In this document: positions 42,644 through 53,000 of the stretch, in pieces
Position numbering within the stretch: position 1 is the stretch's first letter
How the letters are laid out: the number at the start of each line of letters is the position of its first letter
Origin: Priestia megaterium
GTDB lineage: Bacteria; Bacillota; Bacilli; Bacillales; Bacillaceae_H
NCBI RefSeq assembly: GCF_023824195.1
Contig: NZ_CP085447.1
Location: 39,395-103,394 of the forward strand
Direction of reading: 5' to 3'
Length of the DNA: 64,000 nt
Made by a program: the position numbers and the translations under genes
Notes under the pieces: generated by a model
Databases searched by the model: none
What the model was told of the DNA's origin: nothing
The model's input: the letters and a program-made list of their open reading frames with translations, nothing else

Positions 42644-44416
42644 TTAATATATTCCTTTATTCCTCAGAATAGATAACGTTATTTCTGCTGCCTTACTTCC
42701 GTTGCTGTTATCTTCATTTTGTATATTAGTTGCAAAGAAATAAGTGTCCTCTTTGGTCTCTACATATCCGATAAACCAACCATTCGTATCTTTATTGTTT
42801 ACGGTACCTGTACCAGTTTTTCCAGATAATAATGAACCATCTTTAGATTCTAATTTAATAGCATCTTTAACAGCTTGAATGTTTTTGTCTTGAAATCCAT
42901 GCTGATTTATATAAAAAGCTTTTAATAATTGTACTTGTTCTATAGGAGATATCTTTAGAGAAGACTCTAACCAATATTGACCTGGTCCACCAGACAGATT
43001 TTGATTTCCATAGCCTATACTCTTCAGATAGAATTGTATATCGCTCTGATTCGTCATTTTATCCAACCTTTGGAAGTACCAGTTTACCGAATTCTTCATT
43101 GCTGAATCTAAATTCTGATCTGCATTCCAAGAGGTATAAGGATACCGAATTCCGTTCCATTTCATTGTAGAATTGTCAACCGTTATTATATTTTTTTCTA
43201 GCCCAAATAAAGCACTATAAATCTTATAAGTAGAATCAGGCGAAACTCTTAGCGTACTGTTACTCTTATTATAGATACTATACTTATTGGCTTGCAAATC
43301 ATATAACACAAAGCTTCCTTCATATTTTGAAAAATACCTACTCAAATCCTCATATACTGTCCGTTCACTTTTAAAATGGTAGCGATTATTATCATCAGCC
43401 ATTACAGAAATGAGTGGAATTTGACTTGCAACAAATACTCCCATAAGCATAAAGATAGCTATACTCTTTATCTTCAACAACTTTGATTCAATCGTAAAAG
43501 ATGCAATTCTTTCAATTCGTCTTTTTATTTGCTCCTTAGAACCATTCAACTCATTGGCTAAAGCGAGATTCTTCGGTAGTGATACTCTGTCCACAAAATT
43601 AATGATCGCATCCCCATATTCTGTATAACAACACTCATCTAAAGATTTTAAAACAGCACTATCACAAGCTATCTCACGATCCAATCTCATCTTCCTAAAA
43701 GCAATCCAAACAAGAGGATTGAACCAGTATAAAATTTGATAAATGACGATTAGGTAATTTGTTGCCATATCTTTATGTTTATAGTGGTTCAATTCATGTA
43801 AAAAAATGTATTCAATGTCTTTCATAGACAGCCATTCGTCAAAATGAACCGGCAATACAACATAAGTTTTAAAAAGACCGAACATCATAGGGGATTTGAC
43901 AAGAGGCGATTCCCCCACCATCAATTTTTTCGATACACCTAAACGGTTCTTGCACTGTTCAAATAAAATTAGAACTTCTTTCGTTTTCAGTACAGATGTA
44001 GTGTCTTTAATTTTCTTTATCTTTAACCAAGCATTTATGAACAGAACAGACAAAACTAACACCCCTACAATCCATGTACCTGCTAAAATTATATTCAGGG
44101 ATTCTAAACTGGGGTGGTTTACAGATATCGTAAAGTCCTGCATCCAATTTCCGTTTTTTAAATTATGGTCACTGACAGAGATATTAGAAGAGCTTGTTCC
44201 ATTGATCTGATTAAGATCCAATAAAGTAAAGTAATTTCCAAAATTAAATAAATGATTCGGTATAAAAGGAAGAGTTAATGCAGCCAACACCAAAAACCAT
44301 AGATTATATTGCCATTTCGCTGATAGTTGTTTTTGGAACACTTTTTTAATGACCATAATAACTCCAATGGTAAAAGAAGAAATTATGAAACTTATTACAA
44401 AATGAGTAAAGAACAT
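42644..44416 (-). CDS. blaR1: BlaR1-family beta-lactam sensor protease
   Basis: The 590-residue protein has N-terminal membrane helices, an M56 metalloprotease domain with H207-E-L-N-H211, and a C-terminal penicillin-binding sensor domain with S395-T-Y-K398 and KTGTGTVN near the end. Binding of a beta-lactam to the serine outside activates the protease inside, which removes BlaI. ATG 44416 follows GGAG; a GTG at 44446 is less likely. Length fits the family (about 585-600). It completes a sensor-repressor-effector set with blaI, bla and the MecA-like PBP. Confidence 0.9.
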   Translation of the reverse strand: MFFTHFVISFIISSFTIGVIMVIKKVFQKQLSAKWQYNLWFLVLAALTLPFIPNHLFNFGNYFTLLDLNQINGTSSSNISVSDHNLKNGNWMQDFTISVNHPSLESLNIILAGTWIVGVLVLSVLFINAWLKIKKIKDTTSVLKTKEVLILFEQCKNRLGVSKKLMVGESPLVKSPMMFGLFKTYVVLPVHFDEWLSMKDIEYIFLHELNHYKHKDMATNYLIVIYQILYWFNPLVWIAFRKMRLDREIACDSAVLKSLDECCYTEYGDAIINFVDRVSLPKNLALANELNGSKEQIKRRIERIASFTIESKLLKIKSIAIFMLMGVFVASQIPLISVMADDNNRYHFKSERTVYEDLSRYFSKYEGSFVLYDLQANKYSIYNKSNSTLRVSPDSTYKIYSALFGLEKNIITVDNSTMKWNGIRYPYTSWNADQNLDSAMKNSVNWYFQRLDKMTNQSDIQFYLKSIGYGNQNLSGGPGQYWLESSLKISPIEQVQLLKAFYINQHGFQDKNIQAVKDAIKLESKDGSLLSGKTGTGTVNNKDTNGWFIGYVETKEDTYFFATNIQNEDNSNGSKAAEITLSILRNKGIY

Positions 44417-44542
44417 ACTATTCGTCTCCGTTTCTAAATCTTTCACTGTAATAGTTTACATTATTTTGTAGTTGTTTTCCAAAAAAATTATAACCTTATA
44501 TTCTTTTACTAAGATTTATTGTTGATAATCTTCTATTTAAAG

Positions 44543-44595
44543 GATAAGGTAAAATGCTAAAGTTTAACACATAAATTTTAGCATTTTACCTTATC
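44543..44595. repeat. 19-bp perfect inverted repeat
   Basis: GATAAGGTAAAATGCTAAA (44543-44561) and its complement (44577-44595) flank a 15-base loop, upstream of blaR1. There is no T-run, so it is more likely an operator or mobile-element end than a terminator. Confidence 0.55.
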
Positions 44596-44694
44596 AGTTT
44601 ATCAATCTACCAATTTTTTGTGAACAAGTAAATAGGAATTGAATGGAATCAAGAGTTCTAGTGTGAAAATATTTTCTGATGTATAAATTGATTT

Positions 44695-44918
44695 TTAATC
44701 ATTATCCTCTTTATCGCTTACTAATCCATTAATGAAGAGAATAAGCAGTGTTGATATTATGCAAATAAAGATCAAACAACCATTTTTATGAGCTTTTTTA
44801 AGAGGTAAGTTTCAACACAATTTTCATTTGGCCACTTATAATAAAGATAATAAAGAATTAAAAATATCGGAAAAATTATATTATAAAAAATCTGGGTGTG
44901 TTTAACCGAATTTTTCAT
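44695..44918 (-). pseudogene. Small two-helix membrane protein gene, frameshifted in an A-run
   Basis: From ATG 44918 the minus strand encodes MKNSVKHTQIFYNIIFPIFL and a first membrane helix. After LL the frame must shift by one base in an A6 run near 44796 to continue as KKAHKNGCLIFICIISTLLI, a second helix, and stop at 44695. About 75 residues if restored. Function unknown; it lies upstream of blaR1 on the same strand. Confidence 0.5.
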
Positions 44919-44996
44919 AACGAATAAACTTCCATATTCTAAGTAAACTACTCAAGACGTTCTGCAACGTCAGATAACCGGTGATTACCATTCATG

Positions 44997-45511
44997 AAAC
45001 AGAAAAACCTACCTTTCCAACTCCAAGGTAGGTTTTTCTGTTTTTAAGGTGTATACGATATACATTTTTAGTTAACATAATCACTCTTTCCGGAACATAC
45101 CAAAAAAAAGAACCCTTGTCGCAGAACGATTCCGCCGAGGATTCTTTTTCCGGAGTATGCATCTTTTTATACACCCTTGATTTCTCAACGTTCTATCCAA
45201 GGACACTAGCAAAATATGATGTATAAAAAGTGCACCTTTTATACATATGCTTGCAAGCAAAAATATAGTATTTATGACAAAAATATAATATTATTTACTG
45301 GCGGTTATATTTTGGTACTTTATAATTGTGATTCCTAAAACAAAGCAACCTCACTCCAATGACCTCGGAATGAGGTTGCTTTTACTTTTCGTATATTAAG
45401 AACAAAAACTAATCAGTTGAAGTAATCTCCTCTAATTCATTCAATAATTGATCAACTAATTCACTGATTAATGTCGAATAAAAAAGAACTTCCATCTAGG
45501 GGGTTCTTTTT
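44997..45511. terminator. Cluster of four terminator hairpins without genes between
   Basis: Hairpins lie at 44997-45045 (19-bp stem with ACAGAAAAACCTACCTT), 45102-45150 (AAAGAACCCT/AGGATTCTTT), 45342-45383 (AAAGCAACCTCA and complement) and 45481-45511 (AAAAAGAAC/GTTCTTTTT). Most have A/T-runs on both sides. A short frame through 44992-45174 was rejected because it is made of the hairpins. Confidence 0.65.
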
Positions 45512-45587
45512 AAAAGAAAGAATCTCAAAAATTATACGAGGGAAAATTTCCATGTTTTAGTAAATCGTAAGATTGGGGGTACAATTA

Positions 45588-46649
45588 ATGAAGAACATGT
45601 TCTGTGAAGAGAGCGTGTTAACAAATGAGGCTTCTGTAGAACATTATTTTGTTAATAGGTTAATTTCTGAATTGGATTATAATGATGATCAAGTATTAAT
45701 AAAACCAAATATTGACGAAATACAGATTTCCTTAGGAAGCAATAAGGTGTGGTATAAGCCAGACTACATTTTTAAACGTTATGATGGAACAATGTGGATA
45801 ATCGAGGCAAAATCACCCAAGGAGATCAATTTAAAAAATCATATTGGTCAGGGTGCAAGCTATTGTTTAATGATTAATGGCGGGCATGAGAAAAGGAACC
45901 CTACAGAGTATTTTGTTATTACTAATGGTTTAAAAACCCTTTTATATAGATGGGATTGCCATAATGCTCCCTTGATCGAATTGAATTTTGAAGATATTTG
46001 CGAAGGGAATCCCAAATTTCAAAGGTTTAAGAAATTGCTTTCACAAAATTCTATTAAATTGGATATTGAAGTTAATCCAATTTCCTTTAAGAAGAAAATC
46101 ATAGACCCTATGTGTGGTAGTGCTAGATTTTTACTAAATAGTTACACAGATAATAAAGATCTAGAGAATGTTAATGGTTACACAGATATATCTCGTGTAC
46201 ATTTGTTTATGGAAGAAAAGTTAGAAGAGAATTTTTTTGAGGATAACATATTTGATAATGATGTTACAGTTATCGAAGGAACAGATGGAAGTAGTATAAG
46301 TATAATACCCAAGAAAATTTTTGCAGATGTCATTATGGCCGACTTTAGAGGGGAGAAGATTTATAATCAAGAGAGAGAGAGTAAACTATCCATTTTGAAC
46401 AAACAAGAATATGACCTCAAAATAAGTACAGAGTTAAAAATCATACTTTTCGAGGAACTTTGTAGTTTGCTTAAAAATGGTGGAATTTTGTCATTAATAC
46501 TTAATAAGGGTTTTTTAGAAGAAGAGAATAGTAAGGAGGTAAGAGATTTTATTTATCAAAAGTTTAATCTTATCTCCCATCTACCATATATTCTAATTGA
46601 TAATGACCCTAATGTTAATTTATCTATATTAGCTTTGGAGAAAAAGTAA
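45588..46649 (+). CDS. Fusion of a type I restriction-like nuclease domain and a degenerate N6-methyltransferase domain
   Basis: The 353-residue protein starts at ATG 45588 (GGGGGT 9 bases upstream). Residues 1-150 resemble the HsdR N-terminal nuclease domain: YKPDYIF with D59, then IIEAKSP with E73 and K75, a PD-(D/E)XK core. Residues 165-353 resemble an N6-adenine methyltransferase: motif I is IIDPMCGSARFLL (usual DPxCGSGxFL). Motif IV, normally NPPY/F, is ADFRG here (A251-G255), and the region between is very short. The end (NGGILSLILNKGFLEEENSK, LSILALEKK) matches the family. It has no target-recognition domain and no helicase. It may be a nuclease that uses the methylase fold to recognise DNA, or a regulator. 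Confidence 0.65.
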   Translation: MKNMFCEESVLTNEASVEHYFVNRLISELDYNDDQVLIKPNIDEIQISLGSNKVWYKPDYIFKRYDGTMWIIEAKSPKEINLKNHIGQGASYCLMINGGHEKRNPTEYFVITNGLKTLLYRWDCHNAPLIELNFEDICEGNPKFQRFKKLLSQNSIKLDIEVNPISFKKKIIDPMCGSARFLLNSYTDNKDLENVNGYTDISRVHLFMEEKLEENFFEDNIFDNDVTVIEGTDGSSISIIPKKIFADVIMADFRGEKIYNQERESKLSILNKQEYDLKISTELKIILFEELCSLLKNGGILSLILNKGFLEEENSKEVRDFIYQKFNLISHLPYILIDNDPNVNLSILALEKK

Positions 46650-46900
46650 TTTAACTTGATTTTTTATCTGTCCACTTTTTTTAATCAATTTTATAGAACA
46701 TATTTCCTTTCTAGTTGAACATAGATAAAAAATAACATGCTTAGAATATTATTTTGCTTTCTTTATACTTACATTTACAATCTGTTTTATCGTTCCTAAT
46801 AAATAGTGCAAACTGAGGAATTAGGTTGAATTTGAGATAATAAAAATCCGTCCACACATTTAAGTTTTTATTAGTTTAAAGTGAGCTACAAGAAAGAAAA

Positions 46901-46920
46901 AGAGGGGATGCCCCTCTCTC
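46901..46920 (-). terminator. Terminator after the DUF262 gene
   Basis: AGAGGGG/CCCCTCT around a 3-base loop; a T-run (TTTTTCTTTC) follows on the minus strand. Confidence 0.75.
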
Positions 46921-46930
46921 ATTTTCTCTT

Positions 46931-48730
46931 CTATAAAGATTGATAATAATATTTAATTTTGTCTGCCATAAGTTTTCGGCGTTCCTCTAGAAATTCTTCA
47001 TACTGTGTTGCATCCATTTGGAAGATAGATACTGGAATACTGTTTGCTTTTAAGTTTTTCATCAACTCATCTTTCTCTACAATTTCTCCATACTTTAATA
47101 TCTTAGTCTGACATTGTTCAGTGAGAGATTCCATATAATTTTCTGGAGCTCTGTCCCCAATCGCAATATTAATTTCCTGCTGAATAATAGCGTAGTTAGC
47201 AATCTGATTGTACTGATTTTTGTTTGCATATCCATTTCTTTGAAGATACTTACGTGGGAAAATGTGGTGCACATCTCCTCGTCCTTCAATCAAATACCGT
47301 ACTTCAGTTTCTTTAGATAGAAATGCTTTTTCATTATTTTTTACTTGCGCCATTATATATAAGTTAAAATATGGACTGCTTGTAACCGGCGTATTGAGAC
47401 GTGAAATTAAAATATTTTCCCAAAATGCAGCAGATAGTTCTCCACTTTCAGTATGTTGTAAGTAATCTATCGGGTTTTGCGCGTTTTTAAATCGTCGTGC
47501 ATCAAATTCAAACATTGATTCAGGGGAACCAGAATATCGTTTGGTTAATATGGAAAGAACTAGCCAACGCCGTACAATTTTTGAGATTTCGCCCTTATTT
47601 ATTCCACGTTCTTTGAGCAAAAGGTAAAGAATATAACCGAAGTTGAGCACATTTTGTGATCGAATCATCTTTTTATGGATGATACCCGTAGATTTTACAA
47701 TCATGATGTAACGCTTAAAGTTTGTCTCATTTATAAATTCCAATACGCCTTCTTCCAGCTTATTAAAAGAATCTTCGGCAATTACTTCTTTATATTCACG
47801 TGTAGAAAAATCACGTCCAGATAATAAACTTACAAGATCAGCAAGTTTACCTCGAAGAAATTTATGTGTAAATGCTACACGAAGCAAATCAGAGTAATCA
47901 GGTACATACAATTTTTCTATGTAGTCTTTAATCCATTTTAACTTTGGAAAATAATGAGTTCTAGAGAAATCCGTGTCATTTTGCTCGATTAGCTGAAAAT
48001 CCCCCGGACGCTTCGCCAGGTGACAGAAGTAATCAATAGTTTTACGGATATTAATACCGTTATAAGTTTCGTTTACAGCGATTTTTGACATTGCAAAGTC
48101 AGCTTGACTTAATACAACGCCTTGCGAGTTAATACGAATAAAAATTTCTGTCACCGTTTCAATGTCCAATTCATGTGATAACTCAATGATACCCAAATTA
48201 CTGTAACGAATTCTCAGTAAGCGATCTATTTTATTTGCCACTTCATCGAAATCACTAATATTATTTTTTTTACAGTATTCCATCACGAATTGAAATGTTG
48301 GGTATTTTTGTGCGAAGAATGCTGAAATGTCTGGAATCCACAAAGAGTCCTTCTCAATAGCTGGATTGAGAACCTCAAATCTTTCTTCAGTTGGGTGAAA
48401 TGCAATGCGGATTCGTTTCTTCTGATAGTCAGACATGACAACATGTTCTCCTAGCAAAGCAGCAGTTAGTGCTGTAATACGCTGTTGTCCATCAATTAAA
48501 ATCTTTTTTCCTTCTGAACGTGTGCCGTCCTTTAAATTTGTATCAGGACTGCGCCATGTAATGATATATCCAACTGGAAATCCTTTATATAGAGAATCCA
48601 TCAAATCTCGAACTTTTGATGAATCCCAGACGAACGGTCGCTGAATTTCGGGTATTGCAATTTCCCCATCTCTAATCCAACTTAAGATGCTTTCGATTGA
48701 GCTATTGTTTACTTCATATCTTGGTTTCAC
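46931..48730 (-). CDS. DUF262/HNH protein, GmrSD-like type IV restriction or defence enzyme
   Basis: The 599-residue protein has an N-terminal DUF262 (ParB-like) domain with IPEIQRPFVWDSSKVRDLMD, GFPVGYIITW and the nucleotide-site motif ILIDGQQRITAL. Near the C-terminus lies an HNH-like motif (GRGDVHHIFPRKYLQRNGYA, with N about 30 residues later in ANYAIIQQEIN). DUF262 plus HNH (DUF1524-like) in one chain is the GmrSD layout; those enzymes cut DNA with modified cytosines in a nucleotide-dependent way and protect against phage. The start is GTG with AGGAGGG upstream. It neighbours two other restriction-type genes. Confidence 0.78.
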   Translation of the reverse strand: MKPRYEVNNSSIESILSWIRDGEIAIPEIQRPFVWDSSKVRDLMDSLYKGFPVGYIITWRSPDTNLKDGTRSEGKKILIDGQQRITALTAALLGEHVVMSDYQKKRIRIAFHPTEERFEVLNPAIEKDSLWIPDISAFFAQKYPTFQFVMEYCKKNNISDFDEVANKIDRLLRIRYSNLGIIELSHELDIETVTEIFIRINSQGVVLSQADFAMSKIAVNETYNGINIRKTIDYFCHLAKRPGDFQLIEQNDTDFSRTHYFPKLKWIKDYIEKLYVPDYSDLLRVAFTHKFLRGKLADLVSLLSGRDFSTREYKEVIAEDSFNKLEEGVLEFINETNFKRYIMIVKSTGIIHKKMIRSQNVLNFGYILYLLLKERGINKGEISKIVRRWLVLSILTKRYSGSPESMFEFDARRFKNAQNPIDYLQHTESGELSAAFWENILISRLNTPVTSSPYFNLYIMAQVKNNEKAFLSKETEVRYLIEGRGDVHHIFPRKYLQRNGYANKNQYNQIANYAIIQQEINIAIGDRAPENYMESLTEQCQTKILKYGEIVEKDELMKNLKANSIPVSIFQMDATQYEEFLEERRKLMADKIKYYYQSL

Positions 48731-49292
48731 ATGTTCCCTCCTAATGTCCTTACATTATTAATCTCGTCTAGGAAATATATATTTTAATGAGATTTTATAG
48801 GTGTATCACTCATTCATAACTCATTTTAAAATAGATTAGTTTTCTATTAGAGTGACATTATTGTAATTACCCTTAAAAGGTGAAAAAACACATCTAAATA
48901 AGCTTTGAGTTGATTGCTCTCATACATATCTGATGAGATATTGGCTGAAGTGTTTATGGATCAAGTCCTCATTTGTCGTCAGGTAGAGTAAAGAGTTAAA
49001 CTAATAATTTACATAAAATACTTAACTATTTACTTATATATTTAAGTCGGTTTTATACAGGTTGTAAATAACTTGAATATGTTATATTTCTAATTAATAC
49101 ATCAGGTTAAAATGAAAAAACTGAATGATTTAACAATTTCCATTATAATTCTTCCATACAACCTTTATTTATAACCTTATCATATTGAAATATCTTCCCT
49201 CGCCTAAAATGCAATATATTACTAATGAAAACAATAAAAAGCATATTGTACACTTAATGGGTATGTAAGTAATATTTTATGGAGGTTTTAAA
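48731..49292. other. Non-coding region with a dispersed repeat
   Basis: No gene is seen. The 22 bases at 48971-48992 (core TTGTCGTCAGGTAGAGTA) occur exactly, inverted, at 63608-63629, and similarity continues for about 80 bases beyond. A ribosome binding site (GGAGG) for the AbrB gene is at 49281. Confidence 0.5.
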
Positions 49293-49565
49293 TTGAAAAC
49301 TACCGGCATCGTTAGGAAACTTGACAACCTGGGAAGAGTAGTCTTACCCATCGAACTAAGAAGAACATTAAATATTAAAAAGGACGAACCTGTTGAAATT
49401 TTTGTAGAGAATGAGAACATTGTGTTGAAAAAATATTTACCTAATTTAGCTTGTAAAGTGACAGGTGAAGTTTCTGAAGATAATCTCATCTTGGCAAAAG
49501 GAAAAGTAATTCTAAGCCGTGAAGGAGTAAAGCAACTGCTTAGAGAGTTAGAAGTAAAGATATAA
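49293..49565 (+). CDS. AbrB-family regulator in the restriction island
   Basis: The 90-residue protein shows the AbrB domain (GIVRKLDNLGRVVLPIELRR, VEIFVENENIVLKKY) and the C-terminal oligomerisation half (CKVTGEVSEDNLILAKGKVI). TTG 49293 is the start, 7 bases after GGAGG. It sits on the plus strand between two minus-strand restriction genes and could restrain their expression after plasmid entry; this is inference from position. It is a paralogue of the protein at 9932. Confidence 0.85.
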   Translation: MKTTGIVRKLDNLGRVVLPIELRRTLNIKKDEPVEIFVENENIVLKKYLPNLACKVTGEVSEDNLILAKGKVILSREGVKQLLRELEVKI

Positions 49566-49828
49566 CTCAAATATGAAGAATGAGAGCAGACTCTTTTCGA
49601 CTTTCATACCTTGTCTTTTAATTAAAATCTCTGTCCGACCATTTTGAGTAAGAATACTGTAAAGTATCTTCTATGATAAATATGTTTAAAAAGATGGGAA
49701 AACAATGGTTTTATTAATGAGATTGTTGTTTTCTTCTTTATATCCTTTATGAGTAATGTTTATTTATATAGAAATCTACAGCTTTTAACTTTGTTTCAAA
49801 TGTGTGTTTTGACAAAAAAACACCCCAA

Positions 49829-49862
49829 TTATTAGAGTTTTATTGTCTAACAATTGGGGTGC
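49829..49862 (-). terminator. Terminator after the type ISP gene
   Basis: CACCCCAATT/AATTGGGGTG with an inner TTAGA/TCTAA stem; seven Ts follow on the minus strand. Confidence 0.75.
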
Positions 49863-50046
49863 AGTTCAATGTCGGTAGCTTCTTTTTTCATGGTCAAGAT
49901 ATAGTTCTATAAATGTAAATTAAATTATAGAATCATGAAATAAATAAAAGTTGGTTCTCATTTATATTCTTTTCAAAGATAATAGCTAAATAATTTTATT
50001 TGTCTTCTATCTCTATCTTTAAATTAAATAATTCTCTTTTAATTTT

Positions 50047-53000
50047 TTATTCCTCAATTTCCAAGGGTGGCAAACTATTCACTAAATCAACTGTTTGAAC
50101 AGATACATTAATAACTGATAACAATAAATTGAAAATATACTTTTCATCATCAGAATAATCATTCGGGTCATCTATAATACCTGATTTCTTATCTGGTTTA
50201 ACCTGATATTGATCAATAATCCATTCAATTGCAGGACGACCATTTACTACATATTCATAAGCTTTTTCAGGGATATTTGTAATTGTTATATCAGCATTAA
50301 AGACAATTTTATCAAGAACCCCCCTCTTCGGATGTTTCATTTTAGTTATTCTATAGGAAGGATTTGTCTTCCCTTCAATAACTACTCCATCAAAAGGTTG
50401 GATGGATTCGTAGTTTAAATGAAGATTTGCAAGCTTCCGCCCAATTTCAACATATTTCTCCTTCTCTTTTAATATTGGAACACGGGGTAACGATTTTTTT
50501 AAATCATTAGCATATTTTTCACGATATTCAGGAGAATGTAGAACTCCATAAACATAATAAAATATCTCCAAGTCCTCCAAATTTAATTTCTCTTTAATTG
50601 GATCATAAATATTATTATTATCACTAAAAAGCGTTGAATTATTGGAATTATCATATAGAAGAAAAGCCTGTCCTGTATCCATTAGATGATAATTTGGAAT
50701 ATTATCAATCATAATTGCTGAGAATTCACGTTTAATACCTGTGCCTGTAACAAAAATAATTTTATTATCTTCCCCCATCTTATCTTTATATTTGGCAGGA
50801 TACTCAACGACATCTGGACTGTAATATAACCATTTTTTTGTAAAAGGACGATATTCACTATATCTAATTTTCTTAGCATCAAAGCTAAACCTAATCCCCC
50901 GCTTAAATGAATTTCTCATTCCCCTAGTCCATTTAATAAAATTATCTGAAGTATTCAGGGAACTAATCTTCTCTTCAATGTCATCAATATTAGATAATCT
51001 ATCGAGTTCTGAATTATAGTTTTGAATAAGTTTTGAAACATTTCGTTCAACAGAAGTTCTCGAAAATCCATAAGTCCAAAAGTCACGCGCTGTCTGAGCT
51101 CCAATTCCGTGGTCATTAAATATTCGCTCACCTTTTTCAGAATATAAGGGAATAAAAGTACTATATTTTTCATCTCGATGATTTATCCAATCAAAATTCT
51201 TATCTGGAATTATTTCTTGCCATTCAAGATTAGCTAACGACTTGGTATCAGAAATTATTTTAAGTTTCTCATTACGATTCAAATAATCTCCAATATCATG
51301 ATAATATATTTTATGATTTTCTGATCCATCTTTAATTAATATTGTTATAGCAATAGGCGTTCTGCTACCAGATCCAAATATTTTTCCTCCTTCTTTTCTA
51401 GATTGTTCTCCTTGTGTCCTCTGATCACCACGCAAATTGAATACATAAATATAATTAAAATCCTCAGCTAAGCATTTCCTTAATCCATTTGTGGCATTAC
51501 TGTCAATAAATGAGCCATTTGTAACAAATCCAATAACTCCTTTTTCTCCTATTCTGTTTGTAGACCAACGTATGGCTTTGATATAACTATCATAAAGCGT
51601 ATTTTTAGCTGTGGAATTGGAAAATTTCGCATAAGTATTTGAAATATCTTCTTCTAATTTTGGATAACGAACATTTTCATTTCCATCATTCGCATTATTT
51701 TTCCCTATCCTATAAGGAGGATTTCCTATAATAGCAAAAATAGGATCTCTTTGCTGGCTTTTAAGGCGTGTATTATTCTCACCGAACATTTCATCCTCAA
51801 ACGAATCTTTTTGTTCGGCAGATTCAAATGTATCAGTCAATACAATACCCTCAAATGGAATATAATCACCTTCCATAATCGAATGATATGTTTCCTCAAT
51901 ATTAATTGCTGCAATGTAATAACTTAAAAGAACAATCTCATTTGCATGAAGCTCTTGTGTATATTTACGTAACAAATCTTTTTTATCAACCAATCCACTT
52001 TGTAACAAACGTGTAATGAACGTCCCTGTTCCTGTAAATGGATCAAGCACATGCACGCCTTCATTCGCCAGTGACTTTCCAAAATGTTTCTTCAATACAT
52101 CGTCAACAGAATGAATGATAAAGTCTACGATTTCAACTGGCGTAAAAACAATACCCAAACGTTCTGTAGTTTCTTTAAACCCAACCCTAAAGAACTTATC
52201 ATAAAGTTGGACAATAATATCCTGTTTCGCCTTCAGATTATCAATTTCTCCTGCACGAACACGAACACTATCATAAAAACCTTGAAGCTTTTCCTGTTCC
52301 TTAACAAGTCCTTGTTCATCCAATACACTCAATATTGAATCCATTGCTTTTGAAACAGGATTGTTATGAACAAAACTATACGAATCAAACAAAGCTTCGA
52401 ATACTGGTTTCGTAATTAAGTGTTGCGCCAACATTTCAATCGCTTGGCTATCCGAGATAGAGTTGTTGATATTATATCGTAAGCTCTTCAAAAACTTGCA
52501 GAATTCTTTATATGCTTCACTATTCTTATTTTCCAACATTACACGTATGCGCATCATATGTTGTTGTGCAATGTCTGCAACGTCCTTTGACCAGTCCTCC
52601 CAGTAACGTACATTACCAACTTTCTTTACGATTTTCCCATATATTGCACGTTCTAAATCAGACCAATCTTCTTCAGAAAATAACGTTAGTTGTTCGCTTT
52701 CAGGCTTATTTATTAATAATCCATCTTCAGGTGCTTCTCCAACACCAATAATCTGGATTTGGCCTGGTTTCTTCGTGTTCAGTTCTAGTTTATTAATAGT
52801 TGCATCAAAACGTTCATCCAATGAACGCAAGGCATTCAAGACTTCCCAAACCACACGATATTTTTCGTTATTATCCAAGGCTGTATTTGGATTTACTCCT
52901 GCAGGAATACCGATAGGAAGAATTACATAACCATAATCTTTTCCTTTAGATTTACGCATTACACGCCCAACTGCCTGTGCAATATCAATTTTTGATTTAC

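Noticed and set aside
44456..44490. TACA...TGTA near the blaR1 start considered as a BlaI operator
   Set aside because: The half-sites are separated by six bases or point the wrong way, unlike the two-base centre of the other sites.
44992..45174. A 60-codon open frame on the minus strand
   Set aside because: It is made almost wholly of two terminator hairpins and has no ribosome binding site or protein-like composition.
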